Source of the DNA: Microbacterium aerolatum
GTDB lineage: Bacteria > Actinomycetota > Actinomycetes > Actinomycetales > Microbacteriaceae
DNA: 64,000 nucleotides
Assembly: GCF_007988825.1 (NCBI RefSeq)
Contig: NZ_BJUW01000014.1
Span: 1 to 64,000, forward strand
Direction: 5' to 3'
Shown in pieces: positions 46,267 to 55,870 of the stretch. A model generated the notes under the pieces. That model worked only from the letters and a program-made list of their open reading frames with translations. It was not told the DNA's origin and did no database searches. The position numbers and the translations under genes are program-made. The first letter of the stretch is position 1. The number at the start of each line of letters is the position of its first letter.

Positions 46267-46644
46267 ATGGACAGGACGATCGTGATCGCGGTGCCGGCTC
46301 CGATCCCGCACGGGCATCGCGTCGAGGTGGTCGAGCGCGTGGACGACAGCGGCGAGCGCGTGGTCATCGGTGTGACGGATCTGGAGACGCGGATCCGGTA
46401 TCAGCACGCCGCCGCGACGCCCGGGTCGGCGGCGTGGATCGGCCGGGTTCTGGAGTGCACCCTCACTCCCAGCAGGGCGGGCGTCAGCACGACGCTGCTG
46501 GTGGATCCCGTGGGCCCGGGAGCTGCCGAAGCCGACATCGCGCTGCGCGGAGCGGATGCCGCGGCATCCGCCGTCACGGAAGAGGCGCTCCGCTGGGGCG
46601 GCGCCGACCGCACGCCGGAGCCGGAGGAGCCGCGCTTCTGGTGA
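46267..46644 (+). CDS. uncharacterised 125-aa protein
   Basis: No family was recognised. The product begins MDRTIVIAVPAPIPHGHRVEVVERV, predicted mostly beta-strand, with an Ala-rich helical C-terminus. It is divergent from the ICMT-like gene and convergent with the hydrolase gene. Confidence 0.6.
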   Translation: MDRTIVIAVPAPIPHGHRVEVVERVDDSGERVVIGVTDLETRIRYQHAAATPGSAAWIGRVLECTLTPSRAGVSTTLLVDPVGPGAAEADIALRGADAAASAVTEEALRWGGADRTPEPEEPRFW

Positions 46645-46662
46645 GGTGTCGTGCCTTCGGGG

Positions 46663-47454
46663 TCAGCGCAGTGCGGCGAGGATCACCTCTGTGACCGCAT
46701 CCGGCGCGTCCATCGGCGCGATGTGGCCGGCATCGGGGATCACGTGCTCCTCGATGCCCTCGGCCGCAGCCCAGCGCGGCATGGCCGTCGCGATGTTGCC
46801 GGTGCGATCCGCCGCCCCGCGGATGAGTGTCAGCGGAACGGGTGAACGGTAGCCGGGCTCCGGATCGACCAGCTCGGCGGTCGCGCGCCAGACGTCGAGG
46901 AACACTGGTTTCGGCATCCGGGCGAAGCAGCGGCGGGCGTACTCGATGACATCGGGTGTCGTCGCAGATGCGGTCGCCATCAGCTTCGGCAGCCGGGAGG
47001 CGGGAATCATTGCCAGCGACGGCGCCGCGAGCCGCAGCCAGAACCTCTCCATGCGCGTCAGAGGGCCCGCGTTCCAGGTCGAATCGACCACGATCAGGCG
47101 ACCGGCCAGTGCGTGCTCCCGGCGGGCGAGCTCCTGTACGAGGTTTCCGCCGAGGGAGTGACCGACGAGGGCGGGTCGGCGGAGCCCCAGGTGATCGATC
47201 AGCGCTGCGAGGTCGTCCAGAGCGTCTTCGCTGCGGAAGCGGACGCCGTGGTGGAGGTCCGAGGCGCCGTGTCCGCGCAGATCCCAGCTGACAGCGCGGA
47301 AGCCGGCGTCACGGGCGGCGGCGAACTGGGCGTCGAACATCGTGTGATCCACGCCTGCTCCGTGCGTGAACACGACGGCGTCGCCGAGGCCACCGGTGTC
47401 CTGATAGCGCAGCGTGGCACCGGGGCGGTCGAGCGTCTCAGGCAGATGCACCAT
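46663..47454 (-). CDS. alpha/beta hydrolase
   Basis: The 263-aa product has an alpha/beta-hydrolase fold with nucleophile elbow GHSLGG (residues near 95-100), oxyanion region FTHGAG and catalytic His in DAGHIAPMDAPD. It resembles esterase/haloperoxidase-type enzymes; the substrate is unknown. The stop of dnaE2 lies 21 bases downstream of its start. Confidence 0.88.
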   Translation of the reverse strand: MVHLPETLDRPGATLRYQDTGGLGDAVVFTHGAGVDHTMFDAQFAAARDAGFRAVSWDLRGHGASDLHHGVRFRSEDALDDLAALIDHLGLRRPALVGHSLGGNLVQELARREHALAGRLIVVDSTWNAGPLTRMERFWLRLAAPSLAMIPASRLPKLMATASATTPDVIEYARRCFARMPKPVFLDVWRATAELVDPEPGYRSPVPLTLIRGAADRTGNIATAMPRWAAAEGIEEHVIPDAGHIAPMDAPDAVTEVILAALR

Positions 47455-47475
47455 GCCACCGAACCTATCGGGCGG

Positions 47476-50400
47476 TCAGCGGAAGTCGCGAGAGCGATGC
47501 TCGATCCCGGTGCGCAGATCCTGGAAGGCATCGGCGAGCACGTTGATCACGCCCTCGGGCGAACGCTCCAGCATGCCGCGCACGATCAGCGCGGGGGATT
47601 CCCTGGCGATGCGGCGGTAGCGGTCCCAGACCCCGGTCGAGCAGACCACGTTGACCAGACCGTGCTCGTCCTCGAGGTTGAGGAACGTGACCCCGGCCGC
47701 GGTCGCCGGCCGCTGCCGGTGGGTGACGAGCCCCGCCACCTCGATGCGCCTGCCGACCTCGTGATCGCGCAGCTGTGCGGCGGTGAGCACGCCGCGGTCG
47801 TCCAGCGCCGCGCGGAAGTGCGTCATCGGATGGTCGTCGACCGAGACGCCGGTGCTCGACAGATCTGAGGACAGCAGTTCGTAACTGCTCTGATCGGTGA
47901 ACAGCGGCGGCTGCACCGACACGGTCGTGCCGGGCAGATATCGGGCGCGATCCTCTGCGGCGGCGCCCGCGAGCCAGACCGCCTCGCGTCTGCTCAGCCC
48001 GAGGCATTCGAAGGCGCCGGCCGATGCCAGCGCCTCCAGCTGGGCGGCGGTGGCATCCGTGCGGCGCACCAGGTCATGCTGGTCCCGGTACGGGCCGTGC
48101 GCCTCTCGCTCCGCGACGATGCGCTCGGCCATCGGCATGCCGATGCCGCGGACGCTGCCGATCCCGAGCCGCACGGCGAACGCGCCGTCGCGGCGATGCG
48201 CCGCCGACTCGTCCGGCGCATCCCGGTCGAACTCGCCCGGTGTCGGCTGCTCGTACACGGCGCAGGATGCGAGCCCGGTGGGGCCGGCGGGGCTGCCGCC
48301 CTCCTCGAGCGGCTCGAGCGCCGCAGCCGCGGCGGAGGCGTGCAGATCGGGTCGGCGCACCTGCACGCCGTGCCGGCGGGCGTCGGAGGTGAGCGTGGAT
48401 GCGGAGTAGAACCCCATCGGCTGCGCGTTCAGGAGCCCGGCGAGGAACGCGGCCGGATAGTGCAGTTTCAGCCATGAGCTGGCGTAGACCAGCAGCGCGA
48501 ACGACAGCGAGTGCGATTCGGCGAACCCGAAGTGCGAGAACGCCTGGATCTGCTCGTAGATGCGATCGGACTGCTCGACCGACAGACCGTTGCGCGCCAT
48601 GCCGGCGTACAGCTTCTCGCGGATGCTGTCGATCCTCTCCAGCCCGCGCTTGGAGCCCATCGCCCGCCGCAGCGTGTCGGCCTCATCGGCGGTGCAGTCG
48701 CCGATCGTCGTCGCCATCTGGATGAGCTGCTCCTGGAACACCGGGATGCCCTTCGTGCGCTCCAGCACCGATTTCAGCTTCGGATGCGGGTAGGTCACCT
48801 CGTCCATGCCCATCTTGCGCCGCACGAACGGGTGCACGGCGCCGCCCTGGATGGGGCCGGGGCGGATGAGCGCGATCTGGATGGCGAGATCGTAGAACCG
48901 CCGCGGCTGCAGCCGGGGGAGCAGACCGATCTGCGCACGCGATTCCACCTGGAACACCCCGATCGAATCGGCCCGGCACAGCATGTCGTAGACCGCTTCC
49001 TCCTCCTTGGGGATCGTCTCCAGCATCCATCTCTCGCCGGTCGACGCGTCGACGAGATCGAAGCAGTTCTGGAGGGCGGCGAGCATGCCGAGCCCCAGCA
49101 GGTCGAACTTCACCAGGCCCATCCACGCCGCGTCGTCCTTGTCCCATTGGATGACGGTGCGATTGTCCATGCGGGCGTGCTCGACGGGCACCACCTCGCC
49201 GACCGGGCGCGCGGTGAGCACCATGCCGCCGGAATGGATGCCGAGATGCCGGGGCGCCTTCAGCACCTCGCCGGCGTACTCCAGCACCGTCTCGGGGATG
49301 TCATGGCCGTCTGCGGGCATCAGATCGGCGCCCCAGCCGTCGACCTGGCGCGACCAGGCATCCTGCTGGCCGGGAGAGTAGCCCAGCGCCCTCGCCATGT
49401 CGCGCACGGCGTTCTTCGGGCGGTACTGGATGACGTTCGCCACCTGCGCCGCGCACTCCCGCCCGTACTGCTCGTAGACCCACTGGATGATCTCCTCGCG
49501 CCGCCCCGAGTCGAAGTCCACGTCGATGTCGGGCTCTTCCTCGCGGGTGCTGGCGAGGAACCGCTCGAACGGCAGACCGTAGAGGATCGGGTCGACGGCG
49601 GTGATGCCCAGCAGGTAGCAGACCGCGCTCGCCGCCGCCGACCCCCGGCCCTGACAGAGGATGCCGCGGCGCTTCGCCTCGGTCACGATGCCGTGCACGA
49701 TGAGGAAATAGCCCGGGAAGTCCTTCTCGTCGATCACGTTCAGCTCGCGCTCGATCCGGGCCCGTCCGGCATCGTCGAGACGGGGATACCGGGCGGGGGC
49801 CGCCTCCCACACCAGGTGCCGCAGCCAGGTCATCGGCGTGTGGCCGTCAGAGACCTTCTGGCTGGGCAGGGCGGGGCGGGCGCGGCGCAGCTCGAACGCC
49901 GACTCCTCGGCGATGACGAGCCCGTGCGAGATCGCGCCGGGGTAGCGGCGGAACCGTTCGGTCATCTCGGCCCCGCTGCGCAGATGCGCCGACCCGTGCG
50001 ATGGCAGCCAGCCGTCGAGGTCGTCCATGCTGCGCACCGCGCGCACCGCGGCGACCGCCTCGGCCAGGCCTGCCCGCCGAGGCGCCGAGTAGTGCACGTT
50101 GTTGGTCGCCACGACGGGGAGCCGATGGGATGCCGCGAGATCGGCGAGGGCGTCGTTGCGGCGGGAGTCCTGCGGGTCGCCGTGGTCGAACAGCTCGACG
50201 GCCACGCTGTCGTGCCCGAACAGGTCGACCAGGCGTCGCAGCGGGGTGGCGGCATCCCCTCTGGCCAGTCCCTGCCGGACCCCGCCCTTGCGGCAGCCGG
50301 TGAGGATCGTCCACTGTCCGTCTGCGCTCGCCGCGAGGTCGTCGATGTCGTAGACCGGGCGCCCCTTCTCGCCTCCGCGCAGCTGCGCTCTGGTGATCGC

Positions 50401-50865
50401 GCCGGAGAGCCGGTGATAGCCGTCCATGCCGCGGGCGAGCACGAGCAGATGCTCGCCGACCGGGTCGGGCACGCCGCCCTGCGGTGCGGGCAGGTCCAGC
50501 GACAGCTCGGCGCCGAAGACGGTCTGCAGCGGAGAGCCCATGAGATCCGCGGTCTCGGCGAACCGGGCGGCGCCGTAGAACCCGTCGTGATCGGTGATCG
50601 CGAGGGCTGTGAGCCCGAGCCTGGCGGCCTCGGCGATCAGCTCCTCCGGCGCGGAGGCGCCGTCGAGGAAGGAGTACGAGGTGTGCGCGTGCAGTTCGGC
50701 ATAGGGGACGGCGTGCTCGGGAGGGATGATCAGCGGGGGAGACGCCGCCCGGCGCTTGCTGATCGGCCCCGGGTCGGGTCTGGTCGGCGGCGGTTCGGGG
50801 GCCGGGCGCCCGCTGAGGGTGCGCTCGAGCTCTTTCCAGGGCATCGCCGGGTTGTGCCAGCCCAT
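47476..50865 (-). CDS. dnaE2: error-prone DNA polymerase DnaE2
   Basis: This is an approximately 1129-aa C-family polymerase. The PHP domain begins YAELHAHTSYSFLDG near residue 58. The catalytic palm has PDIDVDFDSGRREEIIQ. Thumb/fingers, tandem HhH and OB-fold (VAGLVTHRQRPATAAGVTFLNLEDE) domains follow. Shorter than replicative DnaE and without a long tau-binding tail, it fits DnaE2. The start ATG shares a base with the imuB stop (TGATG). Together with ImuA' and ImuB it makes the SOS mutasome. Confidence 0.95.
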   Translation of the reverse strand: MGWHNPAMPWKELERTLSGRPAPEPPPTRPDPGPISKRRAASPPLIIPPEHAVPYAELHAHTSYSFLDGASAPEELIAEAARLGLTALAITDHDGFYGAARFAETADLMGSPLQTVFGAELSLDLPAPQGGVPDPVGEHLLVLARGMDGYHRLSGAITRAQLRGGEKGRPVYDIDDLAASADGQWTILTGCRKGGVRQGLARGDAATPLRRLVDLFGHDSVAVELFDHGDPQDSRRNDALADLAASHRLPVVATNNVHYSAPRRAGLAEAVAAVRAVRSMDDLDGWLPSHGSAHLRSGAEMTERFRRYPGAISHGLVIAEESAFELRRARPALPSQKVSDGHTPMTWLRHLVWEAAPARYPRLDDAGRARIERELNVIDEKDFPGYFLIVHGIVTEAKRRGILCQGRGSAAASAVCYLLGITAVDPILYGLPFERFLASTREEEPDIDVDFDSGRREEIIQWVYEQYGRECAAQVANVIQYRPKNAVRDMARALGYSPGQQDAWSRQVDGWGADLMPADGHDIPETVLEYAGEVLKAPRHLGIHSGGMVLTARPVGEVVPVEHARMDNRTVIQWDKDDAAWMGLVKFDLLGLGMLAALQNCFDLVDASTGERWMLETIPKEEEAVYDMLCRADSIGVFQVESRAQIGLLPRLQPRRFYDLAIQIALIRPGPIQGGAVHPFVRRKMGMDEVTYPHPKLKSVLERTKGIPVFQEQLIQMATTIGDCTADEADTLRRAMGSKRGLERIDSIREKLYAGMARNGLSVEQSDRIYEQIQAFSHFGFAESHSLSFALLVYASSWLKLHYPAAFLAGLLNAQPMGFYSASTLTSDARRHGVQVRRPDLHASAAAAALEPLEEGGSPAGPTGLASCAVYEQPTPGEFDRDAPDESAAHRRDGAFAVRLGIGSVRGIGMPMAERIVAEREAHGPYRDQHDLVRRTDATAAQLEALASAGAFECLGLSRREAVWLAGAAAEDRARYLPGTTVSVQPPLFTDQSSYELLSSDLSSTGVSVDDHPMTHFRAALDDRGVLTAAQLRDHEVGRRIEVAGLVTHRQRPATAAGVTFLNLEDEHGLVNVVCSTGVWDRYRRIARESPALIVRGMLERSPEGVINVLADAFQDLRTGIEHRSRDFR

Positions 50866-52391
50866 CAGCGATACCTCCCCTCGGCCCACCAGGCGCCGTC
50901 TTCCCAGAGCACCAGCCACGCGCGCTGGGACTCGTCGACGATCTGGAACCGCTGCGCAGTGCGGGAACGGTCGGCATCCCACGCCCGCTCCCGCAGCGGC
51001 CAGGGGCCCGCCCAGCTGAGCACGGGCGCGTCCTCGATCACGGCGGGGGGCGCGGACAGCGCACCGCGCTCGTCCACGGTCGGGGCGGTGCCGTCTGCGG
51101 TCATCACCCTGGCGGGAACCGGCGGGACGAACACCTCGGAGGGATGCGGGGGCGGAAGGCTCCCCGGCCAGGGGGAGGCCGCGTCGCGCTCGTGCGGGGT
51201 CTTGTCGCCCCAGGGCTGGAACAGCTGCCGTTCGGCGAGCCGGCGCCCTCCCGTGACCTGCGGGGTGACCACGCCGCGATGCCCGAGCAGCGCCTGGACG
51301 CGGGACACCGCATGGTGCAGGCGCTGCTCGGGGCCCTGCCCGAACAGCCCCGGCTGATGATGCGCGCTGTCGTCGACGCGCGTCGGGGTGATCCGCACCT
51401 CGAGGATGCCGGCGCCGACCCGCTCGGTCTCGGCGAACGCGCTCGCCATTCCCTCGAGCTGCCACCGCACCCGGTCGACCAGGTCGCTCGCCTCGAACGA
51501 GGTCGGATGCATCCAGACCCGCGACGAGACGCCGCCGTCGTCGTCGGTGAGATCTATGCGCACCTCGGTGCACACCTGGGAGAGCTCGGCGAGACCCGCG
51601 GTGACGGCATCCGCGGTCTGGCGCACGGCGAAGGCGACTTGCTCGGCCTGCGCCAGGGGACTGTCGAACACGATCTCCCGCGCGAGCTGCGGCTCGGGCT
51701 TCTGCGGCGTCAGCGGCCGCGAATCGGCCCCGGCGGCCAGATCGTGCAGTCGTACGCCCCGCTCGCCGAGCCGGTCGCGGACGTGACCGACCTCGAGCGC
51801 GGCGAAATCGGCCAGGGTGCGCACGCCGAGCTTCGTCAGCAGCGTCGTGATCTGCTCATCGGCCAGCACCTGCACGGGAAGCGGCGCGAGGAAATCACGC
51901 GAACCGCCGGCAGAGACCACGCGCACCGGATCGGCCAGACGCGCCGCCTGCTCGGCGGTGAACAGCCCGTCGGCGACGCCGGCACGGGAACCGGGATGGG
52001 TGTGCTCGGCGAGCGCGTCGATGAGATGCTGCGCTGCCTGCTCCTCGCCGCCGTAGTAGCGGGCGGCGCCACGGGCCCGCAGCGCGATCAGCCCCGGACG
52101 CAGAGGCTGCACCCCCGGCACCAGCTCTTCGAGCAGGCGCAGCACCGGCAGGAACATCCGCTGCTCCTGAAGCGGATCGGCGGGAAGGATCCGCAGGCCG
52201 GGGGAACTGGTCTGCGCGAGCCGGCGACGTTGACCGCGCCGCACTCCCTGCGCCCTGGCGGATGCAGAGCAGGCGATGACGGTGTTCGCCTGCACGACGG
52301 CGACGGGCTCGTCTCCTGGGGGCGCGCCGAGTGCCGCGCGCACCGGCCAGTCCGGCAGCCACAGCACGAGGTGACGGGGAGGTGCGCTCAT
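50865..52391 (-). CDS. imuB: ImuB, catalytically inactive Y-family polymerase homologue
   Basis: The 508-aa product starts MSAPPRHLVLWLPDWPVRAALG. Y-family little-finger character is visible, but the paired catalytic acidic motif (SxDE) is missing, as expected for ImuB, which bridges the beta clamp, ImuA' and DnaE2. It overlaps ImuA' by ATGA and dnaE2 by one base. The C-terminal 120 residues are Pro/Ala/Arg-rich and probably disordered. Confidence 0.9.
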   Translation of the reverse strand: MSAPPRHLVLWLPDWPVRAALGAPPGDEPVAVVQANTVIACSASARAQGVRRGQRRRLAQTSSPGLRILPADPLQEQRMFLPVLRLLEELVPGVQPLRPGLIALRARGAARYYGGEEQAAQHLIDALAEHTHPGSRAGVADGLFTAEQAARLADPVRVVSAGGSRDFLAPLPVQVLADEQITTLLTKLGVRTLADFAALEVGHVRDRLGERGVRLHDLAAGADSRPLTPQKPEPQLAREIVFDSPLAQAEQVAFAVRQTADAVTAGLAELSQVCTEVRIDLTDDDGGVSSRVWMHPTSFEASDLVDRVRWQLEGMASAFAETERVGAGILEVRITPTRVDDSAHHQPGLFGQGPEQRLHHAVSRVQALLGHRGVVTPQVTGGRRLAERQLFQPWGDKTPHERDAASPWPGSLPPPHPSEVFVPPVPARVMTADGTAPTVDERGALSAPPAVIEDAPVLSWAGPWPLRERAWDADRSRTAQRFQIVDESQRAWLVLWEDGAWWAEGRYR

Positions 52392-53176
52392 CCTGCCGCC
52401 GCCCAGCGATCGGGCACCGGCATCACCGTCAGCGGCGTCGCCACTGTCGTGGTCACGGTCGTCGTCACCGGCAGCGGTTTCACCGGCTGCAGGGGAGCGG
52501 GTGCGTCTCCCACACGGCCGAGCGCGGTCGGCATCTGCACGCGCACCCGCCGACCCGACTCGAAGCGCCGCCCCGAGGCCCGCAGCGTCACGGTGCGATC
52601 GGAGAGCAGCCCCCACCCCGAGCCTAGGCCGTGCCACTCGGTCTCCTCGACGCGGATCGTCGCCTCGCTCTGCGGCCAGGGAGCGGTGACCAGCAGCGTG
52701 CAGCCGCGATCGCGCAGGCGCGCGTTCAACCGGGTGATGTCGGCATCCGAGACGCGACTGCGCGGATGCACGGCGATGATCGGGATCACCTCGGAGAGTG
52801 CCGTCGCGACGGTGAGCCAGCGCGGGCCGGGGTCGGGCACGAGGATGAGGCGCTCCAGCTCGACGCCGAGATCGCTCATCGCCTCGACGCCGATCGTCGG
52901 CATGCCGATGATCGCGCACCATGACCCCTTCTGCGACGGCGCGGCGAGCAGGGCGCCGAGCAGACTCGGGGACGGCGAGATCGAATACGACGATCCGACG
53001 CGCAGACCGGGGTCGGGCAGCAGCCCCTCCAGTGCCGGATCGAGCGGGAGGAAGGGCACGTCGCTGCGTCGCCGCTGCATGCGGGAGATCTCGCTGCGCA
53101 GGCGATGAACCTCCTGCGCGCGGGAGGCGACGCTCTCGCGAGGGAGAGCCGAGGGGGCGGAAAGTGCTGTGCCCAT
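52388..53176 (-). CDS. ImuA'-type RecA-like protein
   Basis: The 262-aa product is RecA-like in overall layout (VHRLRSEISRMQRR, GALLAAPSQKGSWCAIIGMPTIG, LERLILVPDPGPRWL), upstream of imuB, as in mycobacterial and other actinobacterial ImuA'. The Walker A motif is not clear. The last 45 residues are Thr/Val/Pro-rich. It is the first gene of the three-gene mutasome operon. Confidence 0.82.
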   Translation of the reverse strand: MGTALSAPSALPRESVASRAQEVHRLRSEISRMQRRRSDVPFLPLDPALEGLLPDPGLRVGSSYSISPSPSLLGALLAAPSQKGSWCAIIGMPTIGVEAMSDLGVELERLILVPDPGPRWLTVATALSEVIPIIAVHPRSRVSDADITRLNARLRDRGCTLLVTAPWPQSEATIRVEETEWHGLGSGWGLLSDRTVTLRASGRRFESGRRVRVQMPTALGRVGDAPAPLQPVKPLPVTTTVTTTVATPLTVMPVPDRWAAAG

Positions 53177-53300
53177 GCATCCATCCTCGAATGTATCTAC
53201 GAATAAAGCAAGCTGTCCTCAGATCGTAATTCGCACATCGGACATCGACGTTATCCACAGGCCGGAACCACGGCCGCCTCGGTTCTCGTAACCTTCCGGC

Positions 53301-53780
53301 ATGCCGTCCATCTCGCCGTACGAGGTCGCGGTCGTCGTCGCGCATGCGGCGCTCGCGGGGATCGGCATCTGGCTGCTGGTGATCGACGCGCGCACCCACC
53401 GGCTCCCGAACCGGATCGTGCTGCCGACGCTCGCGGCATCCCTCGCCCTGGCCGGGATCGACGCGCTCGCCATGCAGAGCAACGGCGCACTGATCGGGGC
53501 GCTGGCGGGGATGCTGATCCTCGGCGGCTTCTACGCCGTGCTCCGCGGCATGAGCCGGGGCGGGATCGGCGGGGGAGACGTGAAGCTGGCCGCCCTCATC
53601 GGCCTGGTGCTGGGATGGCACGGCTGGCAGGTGCTGGCGCTGGGCGCGGCATCCGCCTTCGTCCTCGGTGCGTTCTACGCCCTCGCGCTCATGGCGTTCA
53701 GGCGTGCGAACCGGTCCACCCGCATCGCGTTCGGGCCGTGGATGATCGTCGGCGCGGTCCTGGGCATCGCGATCGGGTGA
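53301..53780 (+). CDS. A24-family prepilin peptidase
   Basis: The 159-aa product has about five membrane helices and two catalytic Asp sites: VIDARTHRLPN (first Asp) and GGIGGGDVKLAALIG (second Asp). This is the short form without a methyltransferase domain. It would process type IV pilin-like or Flp/Tad pilins; no pilus genes are visible in the window, so the substrate loci are elsewhere. Confidence 0.9.
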   Translation: MPSISPYEVAVVVAHAALAGIGIWLLVIDARTHRLPNRIVLPTLAASLALAGIDALAMQSNGALIGALAGMLILGGFYAVLRGMSRGGIGGGDVKLAALIGLVLGWHGWQVLALGAASAFVLGAFYALALMAFRRANRSTRIAFGPWMIVGAVLGIAIG

Positions 53781-53815
53781 GGACATCGTCGCCCGATGAA
53801 GACTATGGTGTGCTC

Positions 53816-54028
53816 ATGGCAATCGCACGACTCCACGGCGGCCCGCTGGACGGGCAGATCGTCCCCATCCAGGACGCCGACGACAAGCTGATCGTTCCCT
53901 ACAGCGAGACGCAGGTGGTCTACAACCGCCGCGGCGATGCGCAGAACACGGGATCAGACGACGGCCCCACCGAGATCGACTACTGGTTCGACGAGGCGCT
54001 CGAAGGACTGACCAGCAACGATGACTGA
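53816..54028 (+). CDS. small conserved-type protein, 70 aa
   Basis: The product begins MAIARLHGGPLDGQIVPIQDADDKLIVPY, then an acidic C-terminus. It resembles small proteins common in Microbacteriaceae without known function. It overlaps the CYTH gene by 8 bases. Confidence 0.7.
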   Translation: MAIARLHGGPLDGQIVPIQDADDKLIVPYSETQVVYNRRGDAQNTGSDDGPTEIDYWFDEALEGLTSNDD

Positions 54029-54653
54029 GGGTGCCAGGACCGTCGAGGTCGAGCGCAAGTACGACGTCGACGCCGGTACGCCGCTGCCCGCCTGGACCGG
54101 GATCACGGGAGTGGATGCCGTAAGACCTGGCGAGCTGCGTGAACTGGACGCCCGCTACTTCGACACCGAAGACTCGGTTCTCGCCCGTGCGGGCGTCGCG
54201 GTGCGCCGTCGCACCGGCGGGCCGGATGCCGGCTGGCACATCAAGGGTCCCCGTGAGGGCGACGGGCGTCTCGAGATCGCATGGCCGCTGAGCGATGACG
54301 ACACGATCCCGGATGCCGTCGCCGATACCCTCGCACGATGGACGACAGCACCCCTGACGCCGCTCGCGCGCATCGAGAACAGCCGAACCGCCTACCTGCT
54401 CACCGGGCCCGAGGGTGTCATCGCCGAGTTCGTCGATGACCGGGTTCGTGCCACGGATCTGCGGCAGCCCGATCTTGCGGACAACCCGGTGCAGCGTGAG
54501 TGGCGGGAGTGGGAGGTCGAGCTGGGCCCGGCTGCTCCGGCCGATGACGCCGGTCGTGACGCGTTCTTCGCCGCGGTCGAAGCCGTCGTCTTCGCCGCGG
54601 GTGCTCGCGCCGCGGCATCCGATTCCAAACTCGCACGCGCACTCGGCCATTGA
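54021..54653 (+). CDS. CYTH-domain protein
   Basis: The 210-aa product has the CYTH signature VEVERKYDVD at residues 8-17, LDARYFDT, and acidic/basic tunnel residues (GWHIKGPREGDGRLEIAWPL). CYTH enzymes act on triphosphates (thiamine triphosphatase or short-chain polyphosphatase). No CHAD domain is attached. Confidence 0.9.
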   Translation: MTEGARTVEVERKYDVDAGTPLPAWTGITGVDAVRPGELRELDARYFDTEDSVLARAGVAVRRRTGGPDAGWHIKGPREGDGRLEIAWPLSDDDTIPDAVADTLARWTTAPLTPLARIENSRTAYLLTGPEGVIAEFVDDRVRATDLRQPDLADNPVQREWREWEVELGPAAPADDAGRDAFFAAVEAVVFAAGARAAASDSKLARALGH

Positions 54654-54682
54654 CGATGTCGCGGTTCTGACACAACCCCCTT

Positions 54683-54700
54683 CTCCGGAGGATTCCGGAG
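54683..54700. promoter_or_regulatory. inverted repeat before the polyketide cluster
   Basis: CTCCGGA (54683-54689) and TCCGGAG (54694-54700) flank ggat. It lies 15 bases before the polyketide synthase ATG and 30 bases after the CYTH gene. It could be an operator or a short terminator; no T-run follows. Confidence 0.4.
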
Positions 54701-54715
54701 TGCTTGAGTGACCTC

Positions 54716-55870
54716 ATGAGTCACCCCGCCACACTTCGCTCCCTGCAGACGATCGTTCCCGGAACCGAGCTGCGGCAGGAGGACGTGCGGGATGTCTTCG
54801 CCGCCCAGCCGGATCTCGGCAGACTGGCCAAGCGACTCGTGACGGCGTCGTTCAACGGATCCGGCATCGACACCCGCTACACCGTGCTCGACGAGCTGTC
54901 GTTCTCGTCGACGACGGAGTCGCCGCAGTTCTTCGACCGGGAGAGCGGCACCCTGCTGTCGCCGGGGACGAAGGCACGCAACGAGATCTACGTGCGCGAA
55001 GCGTGGAAGCTCTACGTCGATGCCGCGCGGCAGAGCCTCGAATCGGATCCGCACATCACCGCCGCCGACATCACGCACGTGATCACAGTGTCGTGCACCG
55101 GGTTCTACGCGCCGGGTCCCGACTACGAGATCGTGCGCGCCCTCGGGCTGGCGGACAGCGTGGAGCGATATCACTTCGGATTCATGGGTTGCTACGCGTC
55201 GATGCCGGCGCTGCGGGCGGCAGCGCGATTCTGCGCCGCGGACCCGGATGCCGTGGTCCTCGTGGTCAGCGTCGAGCTGTGCACTCTGCATCTGCGCACC
55301 TCCGAGGACCCGGACATGATCGTGGCCACGTCGCTGTTCGCCGACGGTGCCGCCGCAGGCCTCGTCACCGCGCGGACGTTCGACTCCGCCGTGCCCAGCC
55401 TCGCGCTGGACGGGTTCCACACCGGGATCATCCCGGGAGGCAAGAAGGACATGTCCTGGACGATCGGCGACGAGGGCTTCGAGATGGTCCTGTCCACGGC
55501 CGTGCCACAGCTCATCGGAGACCACATCTTCGATGCCCTCCGCCCGCTCTACGCTTCCGACACGGCGCTCGCCGCGGCCTTCGAGGACGGGACGATCGGG
55601 GATCAGGTGGCGCACTGGGCGGTCCACCCCGGCGGACGCAGCATTCTGGATCGCGTCGAGGACCGGCTGCAGCTGTCGGAACAGCAACTGCGTCCGGCGC
55701 GCGAGGTGCTGCGGCAGTACGGCAACATGTCCAGCGCGACCGTCCTGTTCGTGCTGCGGCGGATCCTCGAGGAGGAGGGCGCACGCGACGGCGACCGGGT
55801 GGCGGCAATGGCCTTCGGTCCTGGACTGACCGCCGAGGCCGCGTTGATGACCGTCATTGCGCCGGCCTGA
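54716..55870 (+). CDS. type III polyketide synthase (chalcone/stilbene synthase family)
   Basis: The 384-aa product carries the catalytic triad in family context: Cys in FMGCYASMPALR, His in AVHPGGRSIL, Asn in YGNMSSATV. Bacterial type III enzymes condense long or branched acyl-CoA with malonyl-CoA to alkylresorcinols or alkylpyrones. The ATG at 54716 is preferred over a TTG 12 bases earlier. It heads a tightly packed cluster with a methyltransferase and a monooxygenase. Confidence 0.92.
   Translation: MSHPATLRSLQTIVPGTELRQEDVRDVFAAQPDLGRLAKRLVTASFNGSGIDTRYTVLDELSFSSTTESPQFFDRESGTLLSPGTKARNEIYVREAWKLYVDAARQSLESDPHITAADITHVITVSCTGFYAPGPDYEIVRALGLADSVERYHFGFMGCYASMPALRAAARFCAADPDAVVLVVSVELCTLHLRTSEDPDMIVATSLFADGAAAGLVTARTFDSAVPSLALDGFHTGIIPGGKKDMSWTIGDEGFEMVLSTAVPQLIGDHIFDALRPLYASDTALAAAFEDGTIGDQVAHWAVHPGGRSILDRVEDRLQLSEQQLRPAREVLRQYGNMSSATVLFVLRRILEEEGARDGDRVAAMAFGPGLTAEAALMTVIAPA

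Noticed and set aside
53181-53204. LexA box upstream of ImuA'
   Set aside because: The CGAAT words are direct, not inverted, repeats and do not fit the palindromic consensus well enough to annotate.
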